From NCBI GenBank assembly GCA_021824125.1, contig JAKALO010000012.1, positions 1-32,691 on the forward strand: a DNA stretch of 32,691 nt, in the 5' to 3' direction. Positions 22,543-30,535 of the stretch are shown here, one piece after another. Below the pieces are notes generated by a model, which was given only the letters and a program-made list of their open reading frames with translations, made no database searches and had not been told where the DNA came from. Numbering within the stretch: the stretch's first letter is position 1; each line of letters opens with the position of its first letter. Position numbers and translations under genes: made by a program. This DNA is from Deltaproteobacteria bacterium (lineage in GTDB: Bacteria > Desulfobacterota > Deferrimicrobia > Deferrimicrobiales > Deferrimicrobiaceae).

Positions 22543-23812
22543 GGTCGCGCATTCCTGCGACAAACGCCTGCCTGCCGGGCGGCGCGAGGCGTTCAAGCTC
22601 AAGGCGCTTCGGGATTTCACGTTGTGCATGGGGCGGTCCCGCGACTTCGACGAGTCCCTCCACCTGGCGCTCATGGTCATACTGGGCACCTATTCCATCG
22701 CCAAGGGCGCCCTGTTCCTGGAGGAGGACGGCGAATTCCGGGTGCGTGTCTCCCGCGGACTTCCCCCGGGAATCCCTCCCATCGACAAGTCGGCGGATCT
22801 TGTCGCGGCGCTGCGCCGCACGAGACGGCCGGTGAGCCTGGGGCGGACGACGATCAACGGTGCGATCAGGAAAGCGGCCTCCGATGTGGAACGGGCGGTG
22901 CCCACGTTCACGGTGGAGTTCCTGTGCCCCCTCGGGGCCCGGAACGGTTACCTCGGGATTCTCGTTCTCGGCCCCACGTTTTCCGGGGAGCCCATGACGG
23001 TCAGGCAGCGCGAGACGCTGAGCGTGATGACATCCTTCCTGTCCACGCACATATCCAACCAGCGTGTGATCGCCGACATCTCCCGCCTGAACGACGTGCT
23101 CCGTTTCCAAATGGAGGAGAACGAGCGCCTGATCGACGGGATGCGGGAGATATACATCGACACCATCCGCGCCCTCGCGACGGCGATCGAGGCCAAGGAC
23201 CCTTACACCCGCGGGCATTCCGAGCGCGTGGCGAAGATATCGGTGTCGATCGCGAAGGGACTGGACCTGCCGGAGGGCGAGGTGGAGGCGATCCACATCG
23301 CCTCCATTCTCCACGATGTCGGGAAGATCGGGACCGCGAAGAACATCCTGAACAAGCCGTCGGCGCTCACACCCGAGGAGATCGGCGAGGTCCGGAAGCA
23401 TCCGAGGACCAGCTTCGAAATACTGTCCAAGATCAGGTTCCCGTACCCGAACGTCGCGCTTCTTGCCAGGGACCACCACGAACTGCTGGACGGATCCGGC
23501 TATCCCGCCGGCAAGCGTGAGCACCAGATACCGATCGGCTCGCGGATCATCGCCCTTGCCGACGCGTTCGATGCGATGGTCTCGGACCGCCCGTACCGGG
23601 ATGGCTTGTCCCTGGTTGCCACGCTGACGGAGATACGGTCCTGCATCTATCGCCATTACGACCCGAACGTCGCGCGGGTCTTCCTGCGGTACCTGCGGAA
23701 CGAGATCTCCGGCGAATCCCCTGTGCCGGTGATCTTCCCGGAATTGAGGAGGGGCTATTCCCGTGTGGAAGCTCTCGACATCATCGTGAGAACGCTTCGT
23801 GACCTTAACTAG
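22517..23812 (+). CDS. GAF-HD-GYP domain protein, probable c-di-GMP phosphodiesterase
   Basis: A 431-residue cytoplasmic protein. A GAF-like domain covers about residues 35-180 (FDESLHLALMVILGTYSIAK, FLCPLGARNGYLGILVLGP), then a helical linker and an HD-GYP domain at about 210-400. The catalytic motifs are intact: His234 in TRGHSERV, HDVGKIG (His266 and Asp267), and HHELLDGSGYP (320-330), the HHExxDGxGYP signature of c-di-GMP phosphodiesterases. The start is TTG at 22517 behind GGGAGGAAG (22502-22510), inside the STAS gene, so it is translationally coupled. It is the third gene of the NTPase-kinase operon and a likely output or partner of the switch. The last stop is four bases from the convergent isomerase gene. 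Confidence 0.92.
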   Translation: MAISVNPGKVAHSCDKRLPAGRREAFKLKALRDFTLCMGRSRDFDESLHLALMVILGTYSIAKGALFLEEDGEFRVRVSRGLPPGIPPIDKSADLVAALRRTRRPVSLGRTTINGAIRKAASDVERAVPTFTVEFLCPLGARNGYLGILVLGPTFSGEPMTVRQRETLSVMTSFLSTHISNQRVIADISRLNDVLRFQMEENERLIDGMREIYIDTIRALATAIEAKDPYTRGHSERVAKISVSIAKGLDLPEGEVEAIHIASILHDVGKIGTAKNILNKPSALTPEEIGEVRKHPRTSFEILSKIRFPYPNVALLARDHHELLDGSGYPAGKREHQIPIGSRIIALADAFDAMVSDRPYRDGLSLVATLTEIRSCIYRHYDPNVARVFLRYLRNEISGESPVPVIFPELRRGYSRVEALDIIVRTLRDLN

Positions 23813-23816
23813 CCCT

Positions 23817-24626
23817 CTACGGTCTCCGCGCCGTTCCCGGCGGTAATCCCGCAAGCAGCACCCGCAGGGCGGCCAGCCCCCGGTGGAAGTGCTCTATCCG
23901 GTGGGGTTCCAGGGTGAGTATGGGAAAGGCTCCCGCGTCCAGCGCCGCGTGAAGTATCCCGCCGAAGTTTACGGAGCCTTCGCCGACCGGAAGGTGGTCG
24001 TCGCGCGTTCCCCGGTTGTCGTGGACGTGCAATTCCCGGAGTTCCGGGCCGAATGCCTCAACCCACTTGTGGACGGGAATACCGGAAAACAGGGCTGCGT
24101 GACCCGGGTCCAGGCAGAAGCCCAATCGCTTCGACCCGATCGCCTCCGCCAGCCGGAGCATGTGATCCGGGACTTCGTCGAACACGTTTTCCAGGAACAG
24201 GTCGACGCCGGTCTTTTCCGCCGATTCCATGGCCTCCCCGAGCGTCCGCCGGGCGGGCTCCAGCCACTTCAGGGGGTCGAAGTCGTAGATCCAGCCCGAG
24301 TACCCGCCGTGGACCACGATCCCCCGGGGGTGGAACAAGGGGGCGAGTTCTATCGCCTGCCGGAGACGTCGGGAAGCTACCCTCCGGGCCTCCTCGTCGC
24401 GGGCGCCGGGGCAGATATCCTCGAATGGGGCGTGAAAAGTGACGCTTTTAACGCCCGCCGCGCGCACCGTTTCAGCAAGGCTTTCCGCGCGTCCGGGAGA
24501 GAGGGAGTCGAGGGAGGCCCCCGAAAGGTAGATTTCGGGTCCGACGCCCGTACCGGCGAGCAGGCGCACCGTTTCGGGGTTCCCGAGCATCTGGCAGGGA
24601 ACCGTGGCGTGTATCGTCCAGTCCAT
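23817..24626 (-). CDS. Sugar phosphate isomerase/epimerase-like TIM barrel protein
   Basis: A 269-residue protein of the xylose isomerase-like/AP endonuclease family 2 TIM barrel superfamily. Metal-site residues typical of the fold are present: SVTFHAPFED, GIVVHGGYSG, LFLENVFDE (Glu), LGFCLDPGHA (Asp and His), LRELHVHDNRG and PILTLEPH (Glu). The substrate is unknown; COG1082 members act on sugars or related metabolites. The ATG at 24626 gives the conserved start MDWTIHATVPC. An upstream in-frame start at 24752 would run through the GntR promoter region and has low-complexity sequence, so it is rejected. It is monocistronic and convergent with the HD-GYP gene. Confidence 0.83.
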   Translation of the reverse strand: MDWTIHATVPCQMLGNPETVRLLAGTGVGPEIYLSGASLDSLSPGRAESLAETVRAAGVKSVTFHAPFEDICPGARDEEARRVASRRLRQAIELAPLFHPRGIVVHGGYSGWIYDFDPLKWLEPARRTLGEAMESAEKTGVDLFLENVFDEVPDHMLRLAEAIGSKRLGFCLDPGHAALFSGIPVHKWVEAFGPELRELHVHDNRGTRDDHLPVGEGSVNFGGILHAALDAGAFPILTLEPHRIEHFHRGLAALRVLLAGLPPGTARRP

Positions 24627-24719
24627 TTTCCCCAAACCTTTTCCTCCAGGGCGGGATTTCGGTCCGGAGAAGCGTACCCCATCGCGTGGCGCGGGGCAAG
24701 CGAGTCGCCCGGACAACAT

Positions 24720-24761
24720 GGATAATGCTTGACAATTAACTGTATACTGCATACATTATCC
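24720..24761 (+). promoter_or_regulatory. Promoter and probable operator of the GntR gene
   Basis: A perfect -35 TTGACA (24729-24734) and a -10 TACATT (24752-24757) are separated by 17 bases. Between them lies TGTAT-N5-ATACA (24741-24755), an inverted repeat of the kind bound by FadR/FCD-type GntR regulators. An outer 8-bp inverted repeat, GGATAATG (24720-24727) and CATTATCC (24754-24761), frames the whole promoter. Autoregulation is likely. Confidence 0.6.
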
Positions 24762-24774
24762 GGCAAACTGCGAA

Positions 24775-25461
24775 ATGGCGTGGGGGTTGATATTGCTGCA
24801 GAAACTGAAAATCCAGATCGACAGCCACATGACGCTGCGGGAAAAAATAGTGGAAACGGTGCGCAGCGCCATCGTCAACGGGCAGATCCCGGCCGGCACT
24901 CGGGTGGCGGAGCCGGAACTGGCCGACCGCTTCGGCATCAGCCGGACCCCGATAAGGGAGGCGTTCCGCCAGCTCGAGTCCGAGGGGTTCATCACGGTCA
25001 TCCCCCGCAAGGGAGCGGTCGTCGCTTCGCTCTCCGCGAAGGACATCTCCGACTTCTACGATCTCAAGACCGTGCTCGAGGGGTACGCGGCGCGGTGCGC
25101 GGCCAGGACTTTGACTGAAAAGGAAATCGTCAAGATGGAGACGGTGAACCGCCAGATGGAGGCGGCCGCCGCCAAGAAGGACCTTCGCAAGGTGCTGACC
25201 CTTCACAACGAGTTCCACGACATCTTCCTCAAGTCGTGCGGAAACGAGAAGCTTCACTCCATCGTCCAGAACCTCGTGAGGCAGTTCCAGCGGTTCCGGC
25301 TGATCGTCGCGATCCGGGGAAAGATGGACGGTTCCATCAAGCAGCACGAGGAGATCATCGACGCGTTCCGAAAGCAGGATGCCGCCCTCGCCGAGAACCT
25401 TGTGATGAAGAACGCCCAGTACGGGAAGAAAATCCTTCTCCGGGAACTGGCGAAGGGCTGA
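24775..25461 (+). CDS. GntR family transcriptional regulator with FCD domain
   Basis: A 228-residue regulator. The N-terminal winged helix-turn-helix spans about residues 18-85 with LREKIVETVRSAIVNG, then ELADRFGISRTPIREAFRQLE and GFITVIPRKGAVVA. The FCD effector domain is at about 90-225. Its metal-binding residues are probably in LHNEFHDIFLKSCGN (Asp/His type) and QHEEIIDAF. The effector is probably a carboxylic acid, as in relatives, but cannot be named. The ATG at 24775 lacks a ribosome binding site. A TTG at 24793 (LLQKLKIQ) follows GGGGGT and may be the true start. selA begins 21 bases after its stop, so the two may be co-transcribed. Confidence 0.9.
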   Translation: MAWGLILLQKLKIQIDSHMTLREKIVETVRSAIVNGQIPAGTRVAEPELADRFGISRTPIREAFRQLESEGFITVIPRKGAVVASLSAKDISDFYDLKTVLEGYAARCAARTLTEKEIVKMETVNRQMEAAAAKKDLRKVLTLHNEFHDIFLKSCGNEKLHSIVQNLVRQFQRFRLIVAIRGKMDGSIKQHEEIIDAFRKQDAALAENLVMKNAQYGKKILLRELAKG

Positions 25462-25482
25462 CGCGGTTCGCGACCGCGGGTT

Positions 25483-26892
25483 ATGCCCGATCCGGCAGGA
25501 CTCCGAAGCCTTCCCTCCGTAGCATCGATGCTTGCGGCCGACGAGGTGCGGCAGGCGCTGTCCGTTCACCCCCGGCCGGTAGTCGTGGACGCCATCCGCA
25601 GGATACTGGACCACTTCCGAAGCGAGGCCGCCGCGCCGCCCGTCCGGAGCCGCGAGGAATGGGCATCCCTGCTCCTGTCCCGTCTGCCGGGCGAGATAGC
25701 GACCGGGGAGGAAGAATCCCTCGGGAGGGTCATCAACGCGACCGGCGTAGTTATCCACACCAACCTCGGCAGGGCGCCGCTGCCGGAAGAGGCGATCCGC
25801 GCCGTCTCCCTGGTCGCCCGGGGGTATTCCAACCTGGAGTTCGACCTCGCGTCGGGGGGTCGCTCTTCCCGCCTCGTTCACGTGGAAAAGCTGATCCTTT
25901 CGCTGACGGGCGCCGAATCGGCGCATGTCGTGAACAACAACGCGGCCGCGGTGCTCCTTTGCCTCGCCGGGCTGGCGAGGGGCCGGGATGTACTCGTAAG
26001 CCGTGGGGAACTCGTCGAAATCGGCGGCTCGTTCCGGATTCCGGACATAATGACGGAAAGCGGCGCCGCCCTGGTAGAGGTTGGAACGACGAACCGGACG
26101 CGGCTTACGGACTACGAAAGGGCGGTGACCGGCCGGACGGCGCTGCTCCTGAAGGTCCACAGGTCCAATTTCCGCATCACAGGGTTCACCGAGGAGGTTT
26201 CGGCGGGGGACCTCTCGACGCTGGGAGACCGGTTGGGGATCCCGGTCCTGGAAGACCTCGGCTCGGGAGCCTTGTTCGACTTCTCCGTCGCGGGAATCGC
26301 GGGGACTCCGACCGTCCGTCAGGCGCTCAGGCAAGGCCCCGGCATCGTTACGGTGAGCGGTGACAAGCTGCTCGGGGGCCCCCAGGCGGGGATCATCGTG
26401 GGGCGCAGGGAGCTGGTGGCGCCCCTGAAGAAACACCCCCTCTCGCGGGCCTTGAGGATAGACAAGATGGGGCTTGCGGCGTTGGCGGCGACGTTGAGGC
26501 TCTACGCCGACGAGCGCAGGGCCGTTCGGCGGATACCGGTTCTCGCCATGATGACGGACGGGGAGGGTTCCGTGCTCGCGCGTGCCCGGAAACTTGTCCG
26601 GAGGGTGAGGAGGGGGGGCGGAGCCGGACTTCTCCTTTCCGTCGAGAAAGGCCTTTCTTCCCCTGGCGGAGGTGCGATGCCCGACGTCCACCTCCCGACC
26701 GTCTGCGTCGCCCTATCACACCCGGCTGTCAGAGTCGAGGACATCGAGGAGAGGCTCCGGGGCGGGAAACCCCCGGTGATCGCCCGGATCGTAAGGGGAA
26801 AACTGCTCCTGGACATGCGGACGGTCCGCGACGACGAGCTCCCCGAACTGGCGGCTGCGCTCCTGGCCGCCGTCGAAAAGAAAGCATGTTGA
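25483..26892 (+). CDS. selA: L-seryl-tRNA(Sec) selenium transferase
   Basis: A 469-residue PLP enzyme that converts seryl-tRNA(Sec) to selenocysteyl-tRNA(Sec). The N-terminal domain (about 1-80) contains RSLPSVASML. The core has GRVINATGVVIHTNLGRAPL and HVVNNNAAAVLLCL, and the PLP lysine is Lys295 in SGDKLLGGPQAGIIVG, the same position as in E. coli SelA. The ending is typical. Its presence implies that the organism makes selenoproteins. The usual partner genes selB and selD, and the tRNA-Sec gene, are not in this window. It lies between a GntR regulator and an HNH protein on the same strand. No strong ribosome binding site is seen before the ATG at 25483. Confidence 0.95.
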   Translation: MPDPAGLRSLPSVASMLAADEVRQALSVHPRPVVVDAIRRILDHFRSEAAAPPVRSREEWASLLLSRLPGEIATGEEESLGRVINATGVVIHTNLGRAPLPEEAIRAVSLVARGYSNLEFDLASGGRSSRLVHVEKLILSLTGAESAHVVNNNAAAVLLCLAGLARGRDVLVSRGELVEIGGSFRIPDIMTESGAALVEVGTTNRTRLTDYERAVTGRTALLLKVHRSNFRITGFTEEVSAGDLSTLGDRLGIPVLEDLGSGALFDFSVAGIAGTPTVRQALRQGPGIVTVSGDKLLGGPQAGIIVGRRELVAPLKKHPLSRALRIDKMGLAALAATLRLYADERRAVRRIPVLAMMTDGEGSVLARARKLVRRVRRGGGAGLLLSVEKGLSSPGGGAMPDVHLPTVCVALSHPAVRVEDIEERLRGGKPPVIARIVRGKLLLDMRTVRDDELPELAAALLAAVEKKAC

Positions 26893-26923
26893 ACGGGCGA
26901 CCTTTCGCAGTGTATAAGAAGAT

Positions 26924-27520
26924 ATGTTGAATTCCGGCGTACTTGTCCTGAATCGCGCGTTTTTCCCGGTACACGTCACCAGCGTCCGCAGGGCGTTCTG
27001 CCTGCTCTATTCAGGTCTCGCCCGGGCGATAAATTCCCGATACGAGATGTTCGATTTCCAGTCCTGGAGCGAGCTTTCCATTCACGCCAGCGACGAGGCC
27101 GTGGGCCTCGTGGGGAGGATGATCCGGATCCCGAGGGTCGTCGTCCTGGTCGCCTACGACCGGGTACCCAAGCGCACCGTGCGCTTCAGCAGGCACAACA
27201 TCTTCGTAAGGGACCGGAACACCTGCCAGTATTGCGGGAGGAACTTTCCTCGCAGCGAGTTGAACCTCGACCACGTCATCCCGCGGTCCCGCGGGGGGAA
27301 GACCACCTGGGAGAACATCGTCTGCAGCTGTCTCCCCTGCAACAAGCAGAAAGGGGGGATGCTTCCAGACGAGACGGGCATGCGGATGATAGTGCGCCCT
27401 GGCCGGCCGCGCTGGACCCCCGAGTACGCGTTTTCCCTTCGGACCCCGATTCACCGGGAGTGGATTCCGTTCCTGAACCTCGTCGATTTCACCTATTGGA
27501 ACCTCGAACTCGAAAGGTGA
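26924..27520 (+). CDS. HNH endonuclease domain protein
   Basis: A 198-residue protein. The N-terminal half (about residues 1-90) is a conserved alpha/beta region seen in stand-alone proteobacterial HNH proteins (VLVLNRAFFPVHVTSVRRA). The HNH domain runs from about 95 to 145: CQYCG (Cys101 and Cys104), LNLDHVIPRSRGG (Asp116 and His117, with His117 the general base), WENIVCSCLPCNKQKGG (Cys136, Cys139 and Asn140). Zinc binding by two CxxC pairs is expected. The biological role is unknown. It is not inside a restriction or phage locus, so a housekeeping or repair role is possible. It follows selA by 31 bases and ends about 170 bases before pilB. Confidence 0.88.
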   Translation: MLNSGVLVLNRAFFPVHVTSVRRAFCLLYSGLARAINSRYEMFDFQSWSELSIHASDEAVGLVGRMIRIPRVVVLVAYDRVPKRTVRFSRHNIFVRDRNTCQYCGRNFPRSELNLDHVIPRSRGGKTTWENIVCSCLPCNKQKGGMLPDETGMRMIVRPGRPRWTPEYAFSLRTPIHREWIPFLNLVDFTYWNLELER

Positions 27521-27552
27521 CCCCCACCCCGAAAGTCCCGGCCCGGGGTCGT

Positions 27553-27573
27553 CTCGAATCCCTGTTATTCGAG
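27553..27573. repeat. Hairpin between the HNH gene and pilB
   Basis: CTCGAAT (27553-27559) and ATTCGAG (27567-27573) form a perfect 7-bp stem with a seven-base loop. No T-run follows, so it is not a standard terminator. The region after 27600 is AT-rich and must carry the pilB promoter. I see no clear -24/-12 or -35/-10 pair. Confidence 0.5.
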
Positions 27574-27688
27574 GAGCCGGTTATGCCCCGCGGGGGAATT
27601 TTTGCCTGTCGCGTAAAAACAGTTGCGATGATACCCCTAAATTATGCTAAATATAGTTTAATTTATATTTCTATTTGGTGACTATTCG

Positions 27689-29386
27689 ATGTCCGTGATG
27701 GCAACGAAAATCGGGGAAATGCTCCTCAAGGGGAACCTGATAACTCCCGAGCAGTTGAGGAGCGCCCTGGAGACCCAGAAAAAAACGAAGGAGCGGGTCG
27801 GCTCGCTCCTGGTCAAGTCCGGCTCCATCAAGGAGCCGGAGCTGCTCGCCTTCCTCGGGCGCCAGTTCAACATCCCCGTCATCGACCTCGCGAAGTACGA
27901 GATCAACGGCGAGGTCGTGCGCCTGCTCCCCGAAGAGATGGTCCAGAAGCACCTGGCGCTCCCGATCAACCGCATAGGCGCAAAGCTGATCGTTGCCGTG
28001 GCGGACCCCTCCAACATGGCGATCATCGACGCCATCGGGTTCAAGACCGGCTACGCGGTCGAGCTGGTCCTCGCTTCCGAGCGGGAAATCACCACCGCGA
28101 TCAACAAGTACTTCGACCAGACGATGGAATTCAAGGACATCATCTCGGAACTGGACGAAGACCTGGAAGTCGTGCGGGAAGAGGACCTCGAAACACTGGA
28201 CCAGGATACGCGTGTCGACGACGCGCCGGTCGTCAAGCTGGCCAACTTCATCCTCACCGACGCCATCAAGAGGCGCGCCTCCGACATCCACGTCGAGCCG
28301 TACGAGAAGGAATTCCGCGTGCGCTACCGGGTGGACGGGGTTCTCTACGAGGTGATGCGCCCCCCGCTGAAGCTGCGCAATGCCCTCTCCTCGCGCCTCA
28401 AGATCATGTCGAGCCTGGACATCGCGGAGCGGAGGCTCCCGCAGGACGGCAGGATCAAGCTGAAGATCGGCAAGGGCAGGGAGATGGACTTCCGCGTATC
28501 GGTCCTGCCGACCATCCACGGCGAGAAGATCGTCATGCGCCTGCTGGACAAGGCGAGCCTTCAGCTCGACATGACCAAGCTCGGCTTCGAGGTGGAGGCG
28601 CTGAAAGACTTCCAGGAGTCGATCCACCGACCTTACGGGATGATCCTGGTCACCGGCCCCACCGGCTCGGGCAAGACGACGACCCTGTACTCGGCGCTCT
28701 CGGACCTTAACAAGACCTCGGACAACATATGCACGTGCGAGGACCCGGTGGAGTACAACTTCGCCGGCATAAACCAGGTGCAGACCAAGGAGGAAATCGG
28801 GCTCACGTTCGCGGGGGCGCTCCGCTCGTTCCTCCGCCAGGACCCCGACATCATCATGGTCGGTGAGATCCGGGACTATGAAACCGCGGAGATCGCCGTC
28901 AAGGCCGCGCTCACGGGGCACCTCGTGCTCTCCACCCTCCACACGAACGACGCGCCGAGCACGATCACGCGGCTTCTCAACATGGGAATCGAGCCCTTCC
29001 TCGTCTCCTCGTCGCTCAACCTCATTGTTGCGCAGCGGCTGGCCAGGCGGATCTGCGCGAACTGCAGGGACGAGGTGAAGATCCCGCCGAAGGCGCTGAC
29101 CGACGCCGGGATGAAGCCCGAGCGCCTGAAGCACGCCAAGCCGTGCAAGGGCAAGGGCTGCGACGACTGCAACGGGACCGGGTTCCGCGGGCGCGTCGCC
29201 CTCTACGAGGTGTTGCCGGTCAAGGAGGAGATCAAGGACCTCGTCCTGCGGGGGGGGTCGGCGATCGAGGTGAAGCGGGAAGCGATCCGCATCGGGATGA
29301 AGACGCTCCGGCAGTCAGGGTTGTCGAAAATAGAAGAAGGGGTCACCACGCTCGAGGAAGTGCTCCGGGTGACCGCCCCCGATTAA
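27689..29386 (+). CDS. pilB: Type IV pilus assembly ATPase PilB
   Basis: A 565-residue hexameric extension ATPase at the inner-membrane base of the pilus machine. The N-terminal MshEN-like region (about 7-140) has KIGEMLLKGNLI and RVGSLLVKSGSI repeats. The C-terminal ATPase has Walker A GPTGSGKT (323-330), Asp box EDPVEY (351-356), Walker B IIMVGEIRD (388-396) and His box HLVLSTLHTNDA. A zinc site is formed by CANC (456-459) and CDDC (491-494). The ATG at 27689 follows GGTGA. It is the first of four pilus genes in the order pilB-pilT-pilC-pilS, as in Geobacter. GC and codon use match the neighbourhood. Confidence 0.97.
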   Translation: MSVMATKIGEMLLKGNLITPEQLRSALETQKKTKERVGSLLVKSGSIKEPELLAFLGRQFNIPVIDLAKYEINGEVVRLLPEEMVQKHLALPINRIGAKLIVAVADPSNMAIIDAIGFKTGYAVELVLASEREITTAINKYFDQTMEFKDIISELDEDLEVVREEDLETLDQDTRVDDAPVVKLANFILTDAIKRRASDIHVEPYEKEFRVRYRVDGVLYEVMRPPLKLRNALSSRLKIMSSLDIAERRLPQDGRIKLKIGKGREMDFRVSVLPTIHGEKIVMRLLDKASLQLDMTKLGFEVEALKDFQESIHRPYGMILVTGPTGSGKTTTLYSALSDLNKTSDNICTCEDPVEYNFAGINQVQTKEEIGLTFAGALRSFLRQDPDIIMVGEIRDYETAEIAVKAALTGHLVLSTLHTNDAPSTITRLLNMGIEPFLVSSSLNLIVAQRLARRICANCRDEVKIPPKALTDAGMKPERLKHAKPCKGKGCDDCNGTGFRGRVALYEVLPVKEEIKDLVLRGGSAIEVKREAIRIGMKTLRQSGLSKIEEGVTTLEEVLRVTAPD

Positions 29387-29413
29387 ACGGGAAGGGCGAA
29401 GGAGAGGATTCCG

Positions 29414-30511
29414 ATGATCGCGATGCACGAGATGCTCAGCATCATGTACGAGAAGGGCGCTTCCGACCTGCACATAACCACGGGGATCCCCCCGACCATC
29501 CGGGTGGACGGGCGCCTGCTCCCGATGCCCGCGGAACCACTGACCCCCCCGGACACCAAGCGCCTCTGCTACAGCATCCTGACCGAGGCGCAGAAGCAGC
29601 GCTTCGAAGAGGAACTGGAACTCGACCTCTCCTTCGGTGTGAAGGGACTGAGCCGGTTCCGCGCGAACATCTACATGCAGCGGGGGGCGGTGGCGGGGGC
29701 CTTCCGGACGATTCCGTTCCGCGTGCGGTCGTTCGACGAGCTGGGCCTGCCGGCCAACCTGAAGGACCTGTGCAAGAAACCGAGGGGGCTCGTGCTGGTA
29801 ACGGGGCCGACCGGCTCCGGAAAATCGACGACCCTCGCGGCCATGATCGACAAGATCAACGCCGAGAGGCAGGAGCACATCGTCACGATCGAGGACCCTA
29901 TCGAATACCTGCATCCCCACAAGAAGTGCGTCATCAACCAGCGGGAGGTGAACGCGGACACGCAGAGCTTCAAGAAGGCGTTGAAGCACATCCTGCGCCA
30001 GGACCCGGACGTAGTCCTCGTCGGCGAGATGCGCGACCTAGAGACGATCGAGGCAGCCTTGACCGTGGCGGAGACCGGGCACCTGGTGTTCGCCACGCTG
30101 CACACCAACTCCTGCGTTCAGACCATAAACCGCATCCTGGACGTATTTCCCCCCTACCAGCAGCCCCAGGTCAGGGCGCAGCTTTCGTTCGTGCTCGAGG
30201 GGGTCGTGTCGCAGATCCTGCTGCCCAAGGCGTCCGGGACGGGAAGGGTGCTTTGCCTGGAGGTGATGATCCCCAACCCGGCGATCCGGAACCTCATAAG
30301 GGAGGAGAAGGTCCACCAGATCTACTCGCAGATGCAGGTGGGGCAGGCCAAGTTCGGGATGCAGACGATGAACCAGTCGCTGCTTGCCGCCTTCCTCCGC
30401 AGGGAGATCACGCTCGACGACGCGGTCGGAAGGAGCTCCGACCCTGATGAGTTCCGGAACCTGATGACGCAGGCGCACAACGCCCCGCAGGCCCCCGGGC
30501 GAAGGGGATAG
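29414..30511 (+). CDS. pilT: Type IV pilus retraction ATPase PilT
   Basis: A 365-residue hexameric retraction motor. It has an N-terminal PAS-like region (ASDLHITTGIPPTIRVDG), Walker A GPTGSGKS (131-138), Asp box EDPIEY, Walker B VVLVGEMRD and His box HLVFATLHT. The PilT-specific retraction motif AIRNLIRE is at 290-297, which separates it from PilB. The C-terminus GMQTMNQSLLAAF is typical. A good ribosome binding site, GGAGAGG, precedes the ATG at 29414. It lies between pilB and pilC, where Geobacter has pilT4. Confidence 0.97.
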   Translation: MIAMHEMLSIMYEKGASDLHITTGIPPTIRVDGRLLPMPAEPLTPPDTKRLCYSILTEAQKQRFEEELELDLSFGVKGLSRFRANIYMQRGAVAGAFRTIPFRVRSFDELGLPANLKDLCKKPRGLVLVTGPTGSGKSTTLAAMIDKINAERQEHIVTIEDPIEYLHPHKKCVINQREVNADTQSFKKALKHILRQDPDVVLVGEMRDLETIEAALTVAETGHLVFATLHTNSCVQTINRILDVFPPYQQPQVRAQLSFVLEGVVSQILLPKASGTGRVLCLEVMIPNPAIRNLIREEKVHQIYSQMQVGQAKFGMQTMNQSLLAAFLRREITLDDAVGRSSDPDEFRNLMTQAHNAPQAPGRRG

Positions 30512-30535
30512 CGGGAAGGACCTTCGGAGGAGACG

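Noticed and set aside
24736-26691. 651-codon minus-strand open frame across the GntR and selA genes
   Set aside because: It is antisense to two well-identified genes, and its translation is low-complexity without domains. It is a codon-bias shadow.
26924-27520. Homing or phage HNH endonuclease
   Set aside because: No intron, intein, terminase or restriction partner is nearby, and base composition matches the surroundings, so a mobile origin is not supported.
27586-27605. ccccgcgggg followed by aattttt as a terminator upstream of pilB
   Set aside because: The palindrome leaves no room for a loop, so a stable hairpin with a normal loop cannot form.
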